Below, piece by piece: positions 14,599-22,085 of a stretch of 34,115 bases of DNA (position 1 is its first letter; every line of letters begins with the position of its first letter). The notes under the pieces were generated by a model. That model had not been told where the DNA came from, searched no databases, and saw nothing but the letters and a program-made list of their open reading frames with translations. Position numbers and translations under genes: made by a program. The DNA comes from Streptomyces odontomachi (lineage in GTDB: Bacteria > Actinomycetota > Actinomycetes > Streptomycetales > Streptomycetaceae): contig NZ_JAMJWG010000042.1 in the NCBI RefSeq assembly GCF_024435355.1, positions 1 to 34,115 of the forward strand, in the 5' to 3' direction.

Positions 14599-16653
14599 AT
14601 GGACTTCGACGACGAGAACCTTCCGATTACCGCCGAGAAGGACTGGTGGCAAACCAGCGTGTCGTTCCCGGGCAGCACCGGAGTGAGCCCGCAGGCCGCC
14701 CACGCGCTCTCGGCCGCCCTGCGCGACCAACGGTTTCACTTCCTACGCAAGGACGGCGGGCTGAGGCTGCGCACCGAGCACTCCGCAGCAGACCTGTTGA
14801 ACGGCCTCGTCGCCGAGCGGCAGGTCAGCGGCTGGGTCGGTGGCGTCTACGAACCGGAAATCGAAGCCTTCGGCGGCCCCGCAGGTATGGACGTCGCACA
14901 CAACCTATTCTGCGCGGACAGCCGTGCCGCCCTGGCCGAAGTCGGCAGTCCAGGCGCCAGAGAGCGCTGTTTCCTGCTGCTCTCCGCCATGATTCGCTCG
15001 GCCGGTCTTGACCCGTTCGAAGCAGGCGACGTTTGGGTGAAACTCAGCGCCCTGCGGCCTCCCGTCGCCCCACCCACCAATCCCGCACGCGACCAGGCGA
15101 TCACGGCCATGCGACGCCTGATGAACGCCGACGCAGCCCGACGACCGGACCCGGAGCCTGGATGGGCTGAACGTGTTGCCGCCTTCGAAGACGCCGGCCG
15201 TCACCTGCGCCGACTCGCCGCTGAGGGGCGACTGATGCGGGGCTTGCGCGCCATCCTCGCCCATCACGCGATCTTCGCCTTCAACCGCGCAGGAGTACCC
15301 GTGAGCGAGCAGGCCGCCACAGCGTGGCTCGCTCGTCAGGTCGCCTTCAGCGCAGGTGAAGCAGTCCACGTGCCCACCCACCGGTCCGCCTCACCGGACC
15401 CTGACCTCACTCAAATGGAGATCACAGTGCCACCCGCTATCGACCCCGCCGAACTGCGTGATGCACTCGTCAGCCGCCTCGTTGCCAGCGGCCACCTGCG
15501 CACCCCCGCCATCATCGACGCCTTCCGCACTACCGAACGCCACCAGTTCCTCCCCGGCACCGACCTTCACAAGGCGTACATCGAGGATGCGGTGCCCACC
15601 AAGCACGACGAGAACGGCGAGATGATCTCCTGCATCTCCGCACCGTCGATCGTCGCCACCCAGCTGGAGCAGATGGGCGCCAAGCCCGGCCACAAGGTCC
15701 TGGAAGCCGGAGCCGCCACCGGCTACAACGCCTGTCTCCTGGGTGAACTCGTCGCCCCCAGCGGCCATGTGTGGACCGTGGACGTCGACCAGGACCTCGT
15801 CACCGGAGCCCAGAAGAACCTCGCCGAGGCCGGCGCCTCGAACGTGACTGCACTCCTGGCCGACGGCGCCGCCGGCCTCCCCGAGCACGCACCCTTCGAC
15901 CGCATCCAGTTCACCGTCGGCGCCGGCGACGTCCCCGTGAAGATCCTCGACCAGCTCGCCCCCGGCGGACGCCTGATCCTCCCGATGCGGATCCGCGGCA
16001 GCATCTCCCGCAGCTTCGCCTTCGAACGGGACGACAACACCTGGAAGACCGTCTCCTGCGAGATGGCCACCTTCGTGCCCCTCCGCAAAGGCGTCTGCAA
16101 CGACACCTACACCCTCGTCCCCATGGACGGCGAGGGCAACGTCCGCCTGGAGACCTTCAGCGAACAGCAGGTCGACCGCGACTCCATCCGCACCGTCCTC
16201 GACCAGAAGCAGGCCAAGGTCTACACGGACGTGAAGTTCCGCCAGGGCGACCCGTGGGAGTGGCTGTACCTGTACCTGGCCTCCGTGCTCCCCAACGGCC
16301 TGTCCCGCATGCCCGGCCAGCGCCCCGGCTTCACCCCGCACTTCGGCTGGGGATCCATGGCAGCCCTCGACGGCGACAGCCTGGCCTACCTGAGCATCCG
16401 CGAGGGCGAGGACGGAGGCGGCCGGTACTGGGAGATCGGCGTCATCGGCCATGGGTCACACGCCGCCGAGCTTGCCGACCAGGTCGCGGGCGAGATCCGC
16501 GACTGGAACGAGGGCTGGGGCAACACCGCACCGGAACCCAGCTTCCGTATGGCCATCGGCGCCACCCGCGACCAGCTCACACCCTCCGACCCGCGCTTCG
16601 TCATCGACAAGACCTACAGCCGTCTCGTCATCGACTGGCCGCGCAAAGGCTGA
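14599..16653 (+). CDS. Fusion of LanB elimination domain (SpaB_C-type) with FxLD-system protein O-methyltransferase
   Basis: 684 residues. Roughly the first 260 resemble the 'thiopeptide-type bacteriocin biosynthesis' (SpaB_C) domain that eliminates glutamate from glutamylated Ser/Thr. From about 275 to 500 follows a protein-L-isoaspartate methyltransferase-like domain: S347-A-P in ISAPSIVATQLEQ, and SAM motif I VLEAGAATGYN at 367-377. The last 180 residues are particular to the 'methyltransferase, FxLD system' proteins. Related LanS enzymes methylate an Asp in a lanthipeptide, leading through an aspartimide to isoaspartate; the same is inferred here, with precursor D44 as target. An AAGGAG lies 13 bases ahead of the ATG, rather far, so the start is slightly uncertain. 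Confidence 0.9.
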   Translation: MDFDDENLPITAEKDWWQTSVSFPGSTGVSPQAAHALSAALRDQRFHFLRKDGGLRLRTEHSAADLLNGLVAERQVSGWVGGVYEPEIEAFGGPAGMDVAHNLFCADSRAALAEVGSPGARERCFLLLSAMIRSAGLDPFEAGDVWVKLSALRPPVAPPTNPARDQAITAMRRLMNADAARRPDPEPGWAERVAAFEDAGRHLRRLAAEGRLMRGLRAILAHHAIFAFNRAGVPVSEQAATAWLARQVAFSAGEAVHVPTHRSASPDPDLTQMEITVPPAIDPAELRDALVSRLVASGHLRTPAIIDAFRTTERHQFLPGTDLHKAYIEDAVPTKHDENGEMISCISAPSIVATQLEQMGAKPGHKVLEAGAATGYNACLLGELVAPSGHVWTVDVDQDLVTGAQKNLAEAGASNVTALLADGAAGLPEHAPFDRIQFTVGAGDVPVKILDQLAPGGRLILPMRIRGSISRSFAFERDDNTWKTVSCEMATFVPLRKGVCNDTYTLVPMDGEGNVRLETFSEQQVDRDSIRTVLDQKQAKVYTDVKFRQGDPWEWLYLYLASVLPNGLSRMPGQRPGFTPHFGWGSMAALDGDSLAYLSIREGEDGGGRYWEIGVIGHGSHAAELADQVAGEIRDWNEGWGNTAPEPSFRMAIGATRDQLTPSDPRFVIDKTYSRLVIDWPRKG

Positions 16654-16657
16654 ACCG

Positions 16658-17755
16658 ATGCCCCTCGCGATGGCCAGCCGCATCCCACTGGTCCGCCGCC
16701 CCAAAGCACCGGCGCTCCCGATGGACGAACGCATCACCCACCTCACCGAACTGACCGTCGCACCCGCCGGTGCGAGCCACCACGATCTGGTGGCCCGCGC
16801 CAGCGGGGTCCTCAACTACGCCGCGCTCATCGCGTCCGACGTCGCAATGCCCGACCTGGCCGGCGACCTGTGTTGGAGACAGCACCGGGTATTCGCCGAT
16901 GCTGGAAACCTCTCGGGAGACATCGCCGTGATGTCGCTCATGCCTCTCATCAACATCTCCCGGCTACTGACCCGTGAGGGCGACGGTGAAGCCGCCTACA
17001 CCGTGCTCAAGCGCCTGTACGGTGCCGCCCAGAAGCGCGGCACGGCCGAGATCTGCGGCAGGACCGTCGACCTTTCAGTGCTGACCGGCACGGAGACGGA
17101 CCACCGGAAGGTCTGTGAGGAGCTGTGGGTCACCGTCCTTGTCGACGGTGCCAGGGCCCTGGCGCGGATGGGCCGCTGGACCGAAGCAGCCCAAGCCATG
17201 ACCGCTCACCGTGGCGTCGGCAACCGTCTCCTCGACGGCCGCCAAATCCTGATCATGTCTCTGATGGAACGCGGCCTCGACCAGCAGGCTCGCGACACCA
17301 TCGACTCCACCACCTGCGCAGAACCATGGGAGAACGCCATCGCCGCCCTCCTGCGCATCCACTGTCGACCCGCGACAGCAACCGTTCCACCGCAGGAGCT
17401 GGACGCCGGCCTACAAGGGGTTTCCGCGCTGATCGCCACACCCGACCCCTCGATCGCAGCGTTCCAAACCCGAGTCGGACTCACAGCACTCGACCTGATC
17501 CACGGCCACACCAGCCCCCACGCGGCTCCCTTGCACGACGCCATCGCGGACGCGGCCGTCCTCGACGCCTATGCCGCCCGCGAAGTCCTCACCCACGCCC
17601 TGACACGTCCCCACCTGACCAGCGAGCAAGAACAGAAACTTGACGCCGCGCTCACCACGTCAGGGATCGGCACAGGGCGCCTCTCAACACCCCACATGGG
17701 CGCCCTCACCGAAGCCGTGGACAAAGCGGAAGTCGCACTCCGCAATCTTCTCTGA
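16658..17755 (+). CDS. Unrecognised helical protein, last gene of the FxLD operon
   Basis: 365 residues from ATG 16658 (a second in-frame ATG at 16670 is equally possible; neither has a clear ribosome site), four bases after the methyltransferase stop, so almost certainly co-transcribed. No signal peptide or membrane helix. The sequence is Ala/Leu-rich and reads as a chain of helices, with pieces such as DGEAAYTVLKRLYGAAQKRG and GRWTEAAQAMTAHR that resemble tetratricopeptide hairpins. I cannot name a family. A TPR-like scaffold, a leader-binding partner or an immunity protein would all fit the place; none is shown by the sequence. Confidence 0.75.
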   Translation: MPLAMASRIPLVRRPKAPALPMDERITHLTELTVAPAGASHHDLVARASGVLNYAALIASDVAMPDLAGDLCWRQHRVFADAGNLSGDIAVMSLMPLINISRLLTREGDGEAAYTVLKRLYGAAQKRGTAEICGRTVDLSVLTGTETDHRKVCEELWVTVLVDGARALARMGRWTEAAQAMTAHRGVGNRLLDGRQILIMSLMERGLDQQARDTIDSTTCAEPWENAIAALLRIHCRPATATVPPQELDAGLQGVSALIATPDPSIAAFQTRVGLTALDLIHGHTSPHAAPLHDAIADAAVLDAYAAREVLTHALTRPHLTSEQEQKLDAALTTSGIGTGRLSTPHMGALTEAVDKAEVALRNLL

Positions 17756-18190
17756 TCCCACCTATGGGGCGTTTGGGCTTACGCTCTGTGCCCCTCAGGG
17801 CGAGGGCCATCAGACCCCCTTGCAGGTTCTACGGAAGAAAAGAAGCACCCACCACCCTCCCCCGCGTTCAACATCTCCATGCATCCACAGCTGCCACCCC
17901 CAGAAACCGACATACCGACCAGAGAAAATCAGAAATGGGGTCAAGAATTCGCATGGCCCCATACCGCGGATTCCAGATATAGGGCCAGCGCTCCCACCTC
18001 CGCTCCCACTGGGAGCACGGACGACCAGCAGCAAGAGCGCAAGCACATACCCACAAAGCCACCCGATCGACGGAAAGCCAGAGGTCACAAAACAGGCACC
18101 AATGTGAACGCGCACGCAAGAATCCGGATAAGCGTGCAGCAGCCCGAGTGGGAGCAAACAGGTAAGGGGACACCTGGGAGCACGGGAAAG
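17756..18190. other. Lower-GC non-coding stretch with repeated GCTCCCA/TGGGAGC elements
   Basis: About 430 bases between the lanthipeptide operon and tRNA-Pro, with visibly more A than the flanking genes and no convincing gene on either strand (the open frames lack ribosome sites and codon bias). It contains a perfect palindrome GCTCCCA-C-TGGGAGC at 18002-18016, further half-sites at 17990-17996 and 18149-18155, and a direct repeat of CTGGGAGCACGG at 18009-18020 and 18174-18185. Repeats of this kind beside a tRNA resemble the arm-type sites of an integrase attachment region; no integrase gene is present in the window. Confidence 0.5.
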
Positions 18191-18219
18191 TAAAAGAGGG
18201 ACCGTTGATAAACGGCCCC
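18191..18219 (-). terminator. Intrinsic terminator downstream of tRNA-Pro
   Basis: On the minus strand a nine-pair stem (GGGGCCGTT with AACGGTCCC, including one G-U pair that exists only on this strand) closes a four-base loop and is followed by TCTTTTA. The wobble and the T-run both show it serves leftward transcription, ending the tRNA-Pro transcript about 30 bases after the gene. Confidence 0.8.
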
Positions 18220-18248
18220 TCACCTGCGACTTTCGATTGTTCGAAAAG

Positions 18249-18322
<74 letters not shown>

Positions 18323-18472
18323 ATGCTCGCTGACCTGGGCTTCCCCTGGCCGAACGTGCAGGGAAACCATACCGCACTCGTGCCGGTGGTCGCGCATCCG
18401 TTTCCGCGGGCCGAGCCGTCCAGCCCGGGCCCCTCGGCCGTCCAATCCGGCCCCGTGCCGTCCGGCGAACGC

Positions 18473-18503
18473 TTGACTTGAAGTTTTGTTCAAGTTGCAG
18501 GCT
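18473..18503 (+). promoter_or_regulatory. Promoter with embedded operator palindrome for the transketolase gene
   Basis: TTGACT (18473-18478) and CAGGCT (18498-18503) could be -35 and -10 elements, 19 bases apart. Between and over them lies a perfect inverted repeat: ACTTGAA at 18476-18482 and TTCAAGT at 18489-18495 around GTTTTG. A repressor bound there would block the promoter. Transcription would begin at or next to the ATG at 18511, so the mRNA may be leaderless. Confidence 0.5.
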
Positions 18504-18510
18504 CGTGGTC

Positions 18511-19263
18511 ATGACGACGACAGCGCGCATCCAGCGCACCCAGAACGGCCGGCCTTCCCAGCAGGACGACCGACCTAACCGGCAGTACGGCTACGAGGAC
18601 CTGCCCCAGCTGATGGGGCTGATGACCGGCGACGAGAAGCACGGTCCCGCGGCGACCTCCACGCTCGACGCGCTGTGGGTGCTCTACGACCGGGTGTTGC
18701 GGGTCTCCCCCGACACCGTCGACGATCCGTCCCGGGACTGGTTTCTGCTCTCCAAGGGGCACGGCCCGATGGCGTACTACGCGGTACTCGCCGCCAAGGG
18801 ATTCCTGCCGGTCGGCTGGCTGCACGGGTTCGGCTCGTACGACTCGCCGCTCGGCCACCATCCGGACCGGACGCTGGTGCCCGGTGTCGAGATCGCCAGC
18901 GGCTCGCTCGGTCACGGGCTTCCCATGGCGGTCGGCGCGGCGCTGGGGCTGCGGATCCGGGGGTTGCCGGATGCACGGGTGTGGGTGCTGGTGGGGGACG
19001 CGGAGCTGGACGAGGGCAGCAACCACGAGGCGATCGCCTTCGCCGCGCCTGCGGGGCTCGACCGGTTGCACACCGTCGTCATCGACAACGCCTCCGCCAC
19101 CTACGGCAGCAGCGGCGGCAGTGCGGCGCGCTTCGAGGCGGCCGGATGGTCGGTGCGAGTGGTCGACGGACGGGATCACGAGGCCCTCTTCGAGGCCTTC
19201 ACCACACCGCATCCGGGCCGCCCCCTTGCCGTTGTCGCCCGTGTGGAACCGAAGAACGGCTGA
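18511..19263 (+). CDS. Transketolase N-terminal subunit
   Basis: 250 residues from ATG 18511, equivalent to the thiamine-diphosphate-binding half of transketolase. Visible landmarks are LLSKGHGPMAYYAVLA, ASGSLGHGLPMAVGAALG, and VLVGDAELDEGSNHEA, the latter being the GDxxxxEG metal/TPP motif. No ribosome site precedes the ATG, in keeping with a leaderless transcript. The matching C-terminal subunit is encoded 335 bases downstream on the same strand, so together they would form a two-subunit enzyme. Such split pairs transfer two-carbon ketol units, or act in special sugar/cyclitol pathways; no other pathway gene is adjacent, so the substrate is open. Confidence 0.88.
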   Translation: MTTTARIQRTQNGRPSQQDDRPNRQYGYEDLPQLMGLMTGDEKHGPAATSTLDALWVLYDRVLRVSPDTVDDPSRDWFLLSKGHGPMAYYAVLAAKGFLPVGWLHGFGSYDSPLGHHPDRTLVPGVEIASGSLGHGLPMAVGAALGLRIRGLPDARVWVLVGDAELDEGSNHEAIAFAAPAGLDRLHTVVIDNASATYGSSGGSAARFEAAGWSVRVVDGRDHEALFEAFTTPHPGRPLAVVARVEPKNG

Positions 19264-19598
19264 GGCAGCTGAGGCGGTCGAGGCGGCTGTGACAGCTGGG
19301 CCGCGTGCCCAGGTCCCAGGTGCGTTGCCTGTTCGCGCCGTCCATTCCGGTTCGCCGATGGCGTCTCCCCCTTCTCCCCTCCTTGTCTCCGCTCCCTGCC
19401 TCCCCGCCCCGTTTCCTCGGTGCACCCGCCCGTTCTCCTTCTCCTCTCCTCTCCTTCTCCTCTCCTTCTCGGTCCGGGCCGCTTCCGTCCCGAGCCGCTT
19501 CTCTCCCGGCTCGTTCCTCACCCACCACCCTCAATGCCCTCCTCCCCCACTCCTCCGTTCCTTCGTTCCTTCGTTCCTTCCGAAAGGACATCACCGTC
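19264..19598 (+). other. Polypyrimidine-rich spacer between the transketolase subunit genes
   Basis: 335 bases without a gene. From about 19365 to 19583 the plus strand is dominated by C and T, with short tandem units such as CTCTCCTTCTC (19440-19470) and CGTTCCTT repeated three times (19560-19580). The open frame of the second subunit extends into it but gives only Pro/Ser/Leu-rich low-complexity peptide. A purine-rich ribosome site (AAAGGA at 19583-19588) ends the tract. Confidence 0.75.
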
Positions 19599-20510
19599 AT
19601 GGACACCATGCGTGACCGGTTCGCACCAACCGTCACCCGGCTGCTCGACGAGGATCCCCGCGTCGCGGTCGTCATCGCTGAGATCGGCAAGGACGGTCTC
19701 GCGGACGCGCTGCGCAGGCACCCCGACCGGGTGATCAATGTCGGGATCCGTGAGCAGCTGCTGGTCGGGGCGGGCGCGGGGCTGGCCCTGGCGGGTCTGC
19801 GGCCGGTTGTGCACACCTTCGCCAGCTTTCTGGTGGAGCGGCCCTTCGAGCAGGTGAAACTGGACTTCGGGCATCAGGACCTGGGGGGTGTGCTGGTGAG
19901 CGCCGCCGCGTCGTTCGACTGGCCCGCGGGTGGCTTCACGCACATGGCGCCTGGCGATGTGGCGCTGCTGGACACCCTGGACGGTTGGACGGTCCACGTG
20001 CCGGGCCATCCGGACGAGGCGGAGGTGCTGCTGCGACACGCCGTCGCGGCGGGCGACGACAAGGTGTACGTGCGGTTGTCGGTGCAGTCGAACCGGGCGG
20101 CCAGGCCCGTGGACGGCGCGCGCTTCGTCCCCGTCCGCACGGGGACGGGTGGTGTGGTGATCGCGGTGGGTCCGCTGCTCGATCAGGTGCTTGCGGCCAC
20201 CGAGGGCCTGGACGTGACCGTGCTGTACGCGACGACCGTGCGGCCCTTTGACGTCGCTGCCCTCCGTGCCGCCACCGTGGCGGCTCGCCCGGACGTCGTC
20301 CTCGTCGAGCCGTACCTGGCGGGCACGTCGACCGGTGTGGTGAACGACGTGCTGGCCGATGTGCCGCACCGGGTGCTCGGCCTTGGCGTGGCCCGCCGCG
20401 AGCTGCGCCGTTACGGGGAGGTCGACGAGCACCTGGCGGCCCACGGGCTGACGTCTGCTGCGCTGCGGGCGCGGATCAGCGGCTTCCTGGCTGCGCCGGC
20501 ACCGGTGTGA
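19599..20510 (+). CDS. Transketolase C-terminal subunit
   Basis: 303 residues from ATG 19599, chosen because AAAGGA lies ten bases ahead and the upstream extension is low-complexity. It carries the pyrimidine-binding and C-terminal domains of transketolase: ADALRRHPDRVINVGIREQ, with the catalytic Glu in GIREQ, HTFASFLVERPFEQVK, and later the nucleoside-like C-terminal fold (VTVLYATTVRPFD). It complements the 250-residue N-terminal subunit upstream; the active site would lie at their interface. There is no further gene on this strand before the convergent conservon genes. Confidence 0.88.
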   Translation: MDTMRDRFAPTVTRLLDEDPRVAVVIAEIGKDGLADALRRHPDRVINVGIREQLLVGAGAGLALAGLRPVVHTFASFLVERPFEQVKLDFGHQDLGGVLVSAAASFDWPAGGFTHMAPGDVALLDTLDGWTVHVPGHPDEAEVLLRHAVAAGDDKVYVRLSVQSNRAARPVDGARFVPVRTGTGGVVIAVGPLLDQVLAATEGLDVTVLYATTVRPFDVAALRAATVAARPDVVLVEPYLAGTSTGVVNDVLADVPHRVLGLGVARRELRRYGEVDEHLAAHGLTSAALRARISGFLAAPAPV

Positions 20511-20677
20511 GGACACGCCGTGCACCTTGCCGCCCCTGTTGTCGACGGTCGGCTGCTCGGGGGCCCACCGCCACTCGCGGGTGTGGGCGGCCGCGGCGGC
20601 CGGGTGGTCAGGCGACCCGTGCGGGCCGCGGCGGTCGACGGCGGCGGGCCACGGGAGACGCACCGCCGCGCGTCGTT

Positions 20678-21337
20678 TCAGAGCCGGCGGCGTAGTCCGT
20701 CGAGCACTGCCTCCAGGAGGGAGCGGTCCACCGGGTCGTCGTAGTAGGCGGGTGCCTGCACGGTGAGTGACCCGGCGTCGAGGAGGTCGCCGAGCAGCAC
20801 CTTCGTGACGGCCAGGGGGAGACGCAGGCGTCCCGCGACCTCCGCGACCGAGACCGGCGTACGGCACAGGGCGAGCGCCTGTCGGTGCTCCGGGGTGAGG
20901 TAGCCGAGTGGCGCCGTGCCCGTGGCGTGCAGCCGGGCGAGCAGGTCGAGCGCCATGACGGGGCGGGTGCGGCCGTTGCTCACCGTGTAGGGGCGGACGA
21001 GCCGGCCGGCTGCGCCGTCGAACCACGGGCCGTCGTCCGGCGCGAACCCGGTCCTGGACCCCGCCCTGCCGGATGCCTCGACGGGTACACCAGCAGACGC
21101 ACCAGCAGACGCACCGGCAAACGCACCGACAGATCCGTCGACGGATCCACCGACAGATCCGCCGACACGTGTCTCACCTGGGGCGTTGGCGAGGGCGTGG
21201 CCGGTGGAGGGGGCCCCGCCGCAGGAGCAGGGCGGGGGCGTGGTGGGGGCGCCGTTGCGTGGCGCGGCTTCGGCCGGCCGCCGGTGTTGTGGCGCTGCCC
21301 GCGCACCCGGCTCGTCCTGGGGTGTGGTCACGCTCAT
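20678..21337 (-). CDS. cvnC: DUF742 family protein (conservon component C)
   Basis: 219 residues. The C-terminal 120 form the DUF742 domain: RLVRPYTVSNGRTRP, LTPEHRQALALCRTPVSVAEVAGRLRLPLAVTKVLLGDL, and the end LLEAVLDGLRRRL. In front is an unusually long, low-complexity N-terminus with VGGSVGGSVDGSVGAFAGAS-type Gly/Ser/Ala/Val repeats (about residues 55-90). DUF742 proteins work with roadblock proteins and a GTPase in Streptomyces signalling modules (conservons) at the membrane. The ATG overlaps the roadblock gene stop (ATGA). The expected GTPase gene (cvnD) does not follow: the next gene is convergent. Confidence 0.9.
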   Translation of the reverse strand: MSVTTPQDEPGARAAPQHRRPAEAAPRNGAPTTPPPCSCGGAPSTGHALANAPGETRVGGSVGGSVDGSVGAFAGASAGASAGVPVEASGRAGSRTGFAPDDGPWFDGAAGRLVRPYTVSNGRTRPVMALDLLARLHATGTAPLGYLTPEHRQALALCRTPVSVAEVAGRLRLPLAVTKVLLGDLLDAGSLTVQAPAYYDDPVDRSLLEAVLDGLRRRL

Positions 21338-21768
21338 GGCCGCAGCGCCACGGGTTCGGCGGCGGGCTGTCGCGGCGCCGTCACCAGATACGGGCGCACG
21401 CTCTTGACCAGCATCGCCATCTCGTATCCGAGGATCCCCGCGTCGGTGCCGGGCCCCGCGAGAACGGCGAGGCAGGTACCCGAGCCTGCGGTGGAGACGA
21501 AGAGGAGCAAGGTTTCCAGCTCGACGACGATCTGGCGCACCGCACCACCGGCGTCGAACCGTGCACCGGCGCTGCGCCCGAGGGAGCAGAGCCCCGAGGA
21601 GAGCGCCGCCAAGTGGTCGGCGGCGTCGGGATCGAGGCCGTGCATGGCCTTGACCAGCCCGTCGGAGGACAACAGCACGGCTCCGCTGGTGTGCGGCACA
21701 CGCTGGACCAGGCTCGTCATCAGCCAGTCGAGATCACGAGCATGACCGGTCGGCGCATCGCTCGCCAT
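21334..21768 (-). CDS. cvnB: Roadblock/LC7 domain protein (conservon component B)
   Basis: 144 residues from ATG 21768, chosen for AAGGAG ten bases ahead; upstream codons fall in a repeat array and are not coding. The whole protein is a roadblock/LC7 fold: DLDWLMTSLVQRVPHTSGAVLLSSDGL, AALSSGLCSLGR, and a hydrophobic strand pair with GSGTCLAVLAGPGTDAGILGYEMA. In conservons this protein binds the GTPase and the sensor kinase-like protein. Translation is coupled to the DUF742 gene. Unlike most conservons, it is separated from the kinase-like gene by a gap of more than 300 bases. Confidence 0.92.
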   Translation of the reverse strand: MASDAPTGHARDLDWLMTSLVQRVPHTSGAVLLSSDGLVKAMHGLDPDAADHLAALSSGLCSLGRSAGARFDAGGAVRQIVVELETLLLFVSTAGSGTCLAVLAGPGTDAGILGYEMAMLVKSVRPYLVTAPRQPAAEPVALRP

Positions 21769-22085
21769 GGTGGATCCACTCCTTGGTACGAACACGAACA
21801 TGGAAGAACGTGGAAGAATGCGAAAGCGGAAGAATGCGGAAGAACGTGAGAAATCGTGGGACAACATCGAACGTCGGATAGTGGGTTAAGGGGTGCCGGG
21901 CTCGGGAGCACACGCGGCGGGGTGGGTGGGCCGAGGTATCGGGCGTCGTCCGGGGTCGGGCGTGCCGTATGGGCCGCGACGCCGGGCGTGCGACGAGACG
22001 GCGGGCGAGGGAGGCGGTGACCGGCGGGTCGGCTGGCTTGCCGGTACTGGTCGGGCGGGCGCCACCCGGCTCGCCCTGCGCGGCG
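21769..22085 (-). promoter_or_regulatory. Gap between cvnA and cvnB with a repeat array; likely separate promoter of cvnB
   Basis: 317 bases without a gene on the minus strand. Immediately ahead of cvnB is a 46-base array of four ten-base units (listed separately). The rest (21850-22085) is GC-rich with nothing I can identify. Because conservon genes usually overlap, this gap implies independent or processed expression of cvnB-cvnC. Confidence 0.45.
21802..21847. repeat. Four-unit repeat array upstream of cvnB (A-B-spacer-B-A)
   Basis: On the plus strand: GGAAGAACGT (21802), GGAAGAATGC (21812), spacer GAAAGC, GGAAGAATGC (21828), GGAAGAACGT (21838). The order A-B-B-A is symmetric although all units point the same way. 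The array lies 34 bases before the cvnB start codon, so it is within its leader or promoter. It may bind a regulator, or be simple replication slippage. Confidence 0.75.
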
